From positions 620,001 through 684,000 of the forward strand of contig NZ_CP015625.1 of assembly GCF_002007565.1 (NCBI RefSeq): DNA of 64,000 bases, given 5' to 3'. Source of the stretch: Ditibartonella choladocola (lineage in GTDB: Bacteria; Pseudomonadota; Alphaproteobacteria; Rhizobiales; Rhizobiaceae). Position 1 is the stretch's first letter. Each line of letters starts with the position of its first letter. The notes beneath the pieces were generated by a model. The model saw only the letters and a list, made by a program, of their open reading frames with translations, searched no databases and was not told where the DNA came from. A program made the translations under genes and the position numbers. This document shows positions 61,532-64,000 of this stretch, piece after piece.

Positions 61532-63088
61532 TCAATAGGTATCGTTGATACGCGCAACTGCATGGAAATCGATCGCGCGGCCTCTCAATTCAGCAACTCT
61601 CGATACTTCCTGTTTTTTCTCAAGACCGGAAACAAAGACCACATTGGGAACTTTGCGCAATTCTTCGTCGGGAGCAACAGTATTATTATCATCTTTGACG
61701 GCAATCGGTGCTCTGTTTTCAGCGATAATATCCTTCAAGTCGTCCTTGTCAGGCCGATCAACTTTCGGAGCTGTTTTAGGTGTCTCGGCAGCTTTTTCGG
61801 TCTTTAACTCTGCAACGGTTGTCTTGTCGGGAGATTGGGCTTCATCCGCATCGGCATAGTCGGCATCTTCTTCGTAGTCGTCATCAGGAACAGCTATGAT
61901 CTCGTTTGCTTCGATAAGGGCTGTCAGATCATCACCTGGAACGTTATCGGTTGATTTGCCTGATCCTGCGCCATTGTTGGCAATGGCAAGCGCAACCTTG
62001 TCGGCTTCATCCTGACGCAAAGGTCTTGCTTCGGGGAGAGGAATATTTGCAACCTTGACTGCGCCTTCTTCCTCGTCGTCACCATCGTCAGGCTTGAATG
62101 TCGGAACCGGCACATTGGCATAGGCCATAACAGGTGCACTGCTCGTATTTTCTTCTTCGTCGGGAGCCGGTTTTGAACCATTGGCGCGCAATGGCGAAGA
62201 TTCAGGAAGTGGAGCATCTTTCTTCGGTAAAGATACAACTGTCGTCTGTGGTTCCTCAACTACAGCCGGAGCCTTTGGTTGTACCCGTGACGGTTGAGAA
62301 GGAACCTGCTCATCAGAATTCTTGCGACCGAACAACGAGCTGAAGAAGCCGCGCTTTTGTGTCGAAGTTGTTGCACTGGCATAGACAACCGGTGCCCCAC
62401 GGCGAGCAAGCCATTCGGCTTTTGCCTGATCGTAACCGGCAAGCGGCTTGCCGTCACTCGGAATATACATGGTTTTGCCATCGGGGAACAAAGCCATCAA
62501 TTCGCTGCGGCTCATACGTGGCCAATGGCGGACATTGCCAACATCCATATGCACAAAAGGTGATCCCGAACGCGGATAATAGCCGACACCGCCAACCTGT
62601 TGTTTCAGCCCGATAGCCCGCAACTTAGCAAGATTGACATCCGGCAGATAGAAATCCATCGCGTGGCCAAGTGTGTGCTGGCTGTTTTTGGCAACGCCAC
62701 TATCCGGCGAACGTGAACGTAACATGTTGTTGGTTGCAGGCGAGCGGTAGGCCGATACAACATTGATATATTCGCGCGAACCACTGTTGCGATAAACCGA
62801 CCAGATAAGATCGAACAGTCTTGGATCCATATTGGTTGGCTCGTTGCGTCTCCAGTCACGCAAGAATACGTTAAGCCTCTTCAAACCTGCTTGATCGTAT
62901 TTGCCATCGCGTTTGAAAACAATTTCGGCCTTCTCGCCTGTGTGGACATAATAGAGTTTCAAAGACCTTGTTTCAGCCTTTGCTGCCAAAGGCGTCAACA
63001 GAAAGGACAAAGTTGTAGCCATTGCCAAAAGGGCCAATGACAAACTACGAAATCTCCAAAATGATTTTCTCAAACCGTCAACCACCAT
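61532..63088 (-). CDS. DUF882 (YcbK-like, M15 peptidase fold) exported protein with long acidic tail
   Basis: I prefer the ATG at 63088 (518 residues): AGGACAGG precedes it and a signal peptide follows directly (about 12-40, ending AAKAET). An upstream start would put ~66 unrelated residues before it. The M15-type zinc domain (about 45-215) has the HxxxxxxD motif SQHTLGHAMD (His138, Asp145) and a later HMD. This fits a peptidoglycan peptidase. The last ~300 residues are Pro/Ala/Asp/Glu-rich low complexity, probably disordered, ending in RAIDFHAVARINDTY. Activity and the tail's role are unknown. Confidence 0.85.
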   Translation of the reverse strand: MVVDGLRKSFWRFRSLSLALLAMATTLSFLLTPLAAKAETRSLKLYYVHTGEKAEIVFKRDGKYDQAGLKRLNVFLRDWRRNEPTNMDPRLFDLIWSVYRNSGSREYINVVSAYRSPATNNMLRSRSPDSGVAKNSQHTLGHAMDFYLPDVNLAKLRAIGLKQQVGGVGYYPRSGSPFVHMDVGNVRHWPRMSRSELMALFPDGKTMYIPSDGKPLAGYDQAKAEWLARRGAPVVYASATTSTQKRGFFSSLFGRKNSDEQVPSQPSRVQPKAPAVVEEPQTTVVSLPKKDAPLPESSPLRANGSKPAPDEEENTSSAPVMAYANVPVPTFKPDDGDDEEEGAVKVANIPLPEARPLRQDEADKVALAIANNGAGSGKSTDNVPGDDLTALIEANEIIAVPDDDYEEDADYADADEAQSPDKTTVAELKTEKAAETPKTAPKVDRPDKDDLKDIIAENRAPIAVKDDNNTVAPDEELRKVPNVVFVSGLEKKQEVSRVAELRGRAIDFHAVARINDTY

Positions 63089-64000
63089 TCGTAAAACCTG
63101 TCCTGTTACCCGCGGATGAGACGTTATAACCAAACACCCACGGTCCGGTTTAATCGCCTTCCGACCATCTGAAATCGGCTTTATAGTTAGTAAAGCGTAA
63201 CCCAGAATGGTTAACAGCAGCTTTATAAGAACCGCAACTTTACGTTGCTTGTCAATTACGACTATACCATGGCAAAAATGCCACATAAGAGAACAAATAT
63301 TAAAATCTCAGTAACAATTTGTTACAATGGTTAATTTTATCTTTTTGTTGACACATTCCCGCGCAGCATCCTTGCGCCTCTTCTTTCAATATTGGGATGA
63401 AAAGGCTTCAAAACAAGGTGGTAATATCGGGAGAAGGATTTTCAACACAGCTTGTGTTGCTTTCTTTTACCTTGAGCGGGAAGACTGTCAATTTGAGTGA
63501 GAACATAGCCGATTTGAGCGGGAAGACTGGCAAATCGCGTGCGAACACCGGAAATTCGAGCAAGAACGCCGTTTTGTTAAAATTATCCAATCCTGTTTTC
63601 GTGACAAAGCAGGTCTGTTGCAGAAAACAAATGAATTTTTCAAAAATTCGGATTTTTCCGTGAAAAGAAATTTCCGACCATTTTTTTAAAATTAAACGAT
63701 AAACAGGGAATAAAATCGTAAAATTGTTCATGCGGCAAACTTGCGGACATCAATTGCACAGACCGGATTTCTTCATCGGCGCGCAACGTCCGGCGTGAAA
63801 TGATTTGCATTGCAAGCGTTTTCAGAGAATTAAAACGGATTTGGCATTTTGGCAGGGCTTTATACAAAAACCGACAGGCTCTCCGATAAACGGTTTCCTG
63901 CTATGTTGAAGTTTTATTCTTCGGTATCAATTGCAGGCAAAAGCCTGATATGCATGTAAGCCGTATATAGGCTCTAATAGAGTATATGGGATAAATAAAA
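63089..64000. other. Right-end region, no gene seen
   Basis: Contains the upstream region of the DUF882 gene and the 21-bp repeat array at 63472-63576. Frames at 63397-63663 (+), 63408-63731 (-) and 63640-63867 (-) overlap and are not recognisable. The final ~100 bases are AT-rich and may lead to a gene beyond the window. Confidence 0.5.
63472..63576. repeat. 21-bp imperfect tandem repeat, five copies
   Basis: Copies begin at 63472, 63493, 63514, 63535 and 63556. Copies 1 and 3 are nearly identical (TTGAGCGGGAAGACTG...), and the others diverge to about 60-70% by eye. The 21-base period keeps frame on both strands; the + frame reads a seven-residue repeat LSGKTVN/LSENIAD/LSGKTGK/SRANTGN. Confidence 0.8.

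Noticed and set aside
63640..63867. 75-codon minus-strand frame near the right end
   Set aside because: No start signal and no family features; it overlaps another unsupported frame.

Overview
The window is chromosomal DNA from an alphaproteobacterium of the order Rhizobiales, most like Bartonella or a close relative. The evidence is the gene order obgE-proB-proA-nadD-rsfS-rlmH-envC-like-ctpA-rppH, an IalB-family protein, the pair ppx/gppA-rlmE, and a periplasmic DUF882 protein. Base composition is moderate (estimated by eye at mid-40s % GC, not computed). Proline and leucine biosynthesis are retained, and there are several organic-acid genes (acetate symporter, two D-lactate/glycolate-type dehydrogenases, two MHS-type transporters). 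This fits a gut-associated Bartonella, such as those of honeybees, better than a blood-borne one. That is inference; no 16S gene is present.

Layout. 0.2-4.5 kb: an unrecognised disordered protein, purU, phnN, a small acidic protein and tRNA-Gln(CUG). 4.5-6.7 kb: exopolyphosphatase-family gene overlapping rlmE. 7.2-15.8 kb: a long + strand run of obgE, proB, proA, nadD, rsfS, rlmH, an EnvC-like LytM protein, ctpA and rppH. 15.9-19.9 kb: ialB-family gene, then a metal block of zntA with a divergent MerR regulator and copZ. 20-28 kb: two MHS transporters flank yggT, followed by ppa, typA and mgtE. 28-36 kb: orphan peptide-binding protein, M3 peptidase, leuD, a broken metallopeptidase gene, and a lytic transglycosylase/DUF459 pair. 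36.5-41.5 kb: galU, kdsD, an aldehyde dehydrogenase and a zinc alcohol dehydrogenase. 41.5-46 kb: catalase, tandem universal stress protein and OxyR. 46-54 kb: guaB, a phospholipase D-type enzyme, an MdtG-like efflux protein and the yjcH-actP pair. 54.6-63.3 kb: DUF488, two tandem FAD-linked dehydrogenase paralogues, copA and the DUF882 protein.

How genes work together. Metal homeostasis is split in two: a Zn/Cd branch (zntA plus a divergent MerR gene sharing a palindromic operator) and a Cu branch (copZ and copA, about 41 kb apart, each behind a similar CueR-like operator; no CueR gene is in the window). Catalase, OxyR with both redox cysteines, and a stress protein form an oxidative-stress neighbourhood. 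Envelope functions recur (EnvC-like, CtpA, MltB-type transglycosylase, DUF459, KdsD, GalU, DUF882).

No prophage, insertion sequence, integrase, CRISPR array, rRNA or toxin-antitoxin pair was seen, and no clearly new multi-gene system. The most unusual points are the loss of every zinc ligand plus a frameshift in the metallopeptidase gene, a triplicated 11-bp repeat abutting the rppH start codon, a hairpin ending at the kdsD start codon, paired CueR-like operators, and several intergenic tandem repeats. Assignments rest on reading motifs and remembered family features; no database search was run.
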